NCBI GenBank assembly: GCA_903844385.1
Contig: CAIMTJ010000048.1
Span: 1-64,000 of the forward strand
From: an uncultured Burkholderiales bacterium
GTDB taxonomy: Bacteria > Pseudomonadota > Gammaproteobacteria > Burkholderiales > Burkholderiaceae_C
DNA: 64,000 nucleotides
Reading direction: 5' to 3'
In this document: piece by piece, positions 63,938-64,000 of the stretch
How the letters are laid out: each line of letters opens with the position of its first letter
How positions within the stretch are numbered: the stretch's first letter is position 1
Made by a program: the position numbers and the translations under genes
The notes under the pieces: generated by a model
The model's input: only the letters and a program-made list of their open reading frames with translations
Databases searched by the model: none
What the model was told of the DNA's origin: nothing

Positions 63938-64000
63938 TCAGGCGTGGTGAAACTTCTCTTCGAGAGCCTGGGCCGAACAAGCGGGGGTGATTTGCAAATC
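63938..64000 (-). CDS. Partial minus-strand gene at the right edge
   Basis: Reading the minus strand from the edge gives DLQITPACSAQALEEKFHHA and a TGA stop at 63938-63940. Only the last 20 residues are visible. In related genomes a small conserved protein or argF lies here, but these residues alone do not identify it. A perfect 7-bp dyad GTTCAAT/ATTGAAC (63907-63927) lies just behind the stop. Confidence 0.45.
   Translation of the reverse strand, partial: DLQITPACSAQALEEKFHHA

Overview
The window looks like a chromosomal segment of a betaproteobacterium of the order Burkholderiales, most likely Comamonadaceae or a close relative. The reasons are the gene families and their order: rpsP-rimM-trmD-rplS, perM-hda then HAD phosphatase-pcnB-folK, murJ beside rpsT, zapA followed by 6S RNA, and a queG/tsaE/amiC block, together with a MutL that carries endonuclease motifs. 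No taxonomic search was possible. Base composition is moderate and even, except for a very AT-rich first 150 bases. Nearly everything is core metabolism or housekeeping. I see no prophage, insertion sequence, CRISPR array or integrase.

Layout. 1-5.7 kb: a small winged-helix protein behind an AT-rich region, tRNA-Gly(CCC), a succinyl-CoA:3-oxoacid CoA-transferase pair with an SDR dehydrogenase, ETF-quinone oxidoreductase and a lone GcvH. 5.7-16 kb: an aminotransferase, endonuclease III, the zapA region with a 6S RNA, a TauE/SafE permease, miaA, mutL, a DedA protein, and a two-subunit Rieske dioxygenase without its reductase. 16-25 kb: amiC and tsaE facing queG, which overlaps a ferredoxin-pseudouridine synthase fusion; then thiolase, an LLM flavoprotein and ettA. 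25-38 kb: rhlE, a hydroxyacid dehydrogenase-like protein lacking catalytic residues, gloA, pdxH, msrA, a TorF-like porin, an isoaspartyl methyltransferase-rhodanese-TolC set, and a phosphohexomutase-waaC-waaA operon for LPS inner core. 38-51 kb: ogt, an esterase, a two-gene HTTM membrane unit, a CoA-transferase with two methyltransferases, a second DEAD-box helicase, orn, an M48 protease, rsgA, a CobD-like protein and a CoA Nudix hydrolase. 51-64 kb: rplS, trmD, rimM and rpsP, then folK, pcnB, a HAD phosphatase, hda, a PerM-type protein, purM, a SirB1-like protein, murJ and rpsT.

Two themes stand out. First, RNA modification and RNA handling are dense: MiaA, TsaE, QueG, the ferredoxin-RluA fusion, TrmD, RimM, two DEAD-box helicases with structured leaders, Orn, PcnB, EttA and 6S RNA. 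Second, many operons are tightly coupled by 1-17 nt overlaps, and TTG start codons recur where the Shine-Dalgarno sequence or the overlap demands them.

The best candidates for something undescribed are: the [2Fe-2S] ferredoxin fused to an RluA-type synthase and translationally coupled to QueG; the PurM C-terminal extension that runs through a 12-nt minisatellite into the opposite gene; a related minisatellite 29 kb away; the catalytically stripped D-2-hydroxyacid dehydrogenase; the HTTM protein with its uncharacterised partner; and the promoter with a foldable leader inside the trmD-rplS gap.
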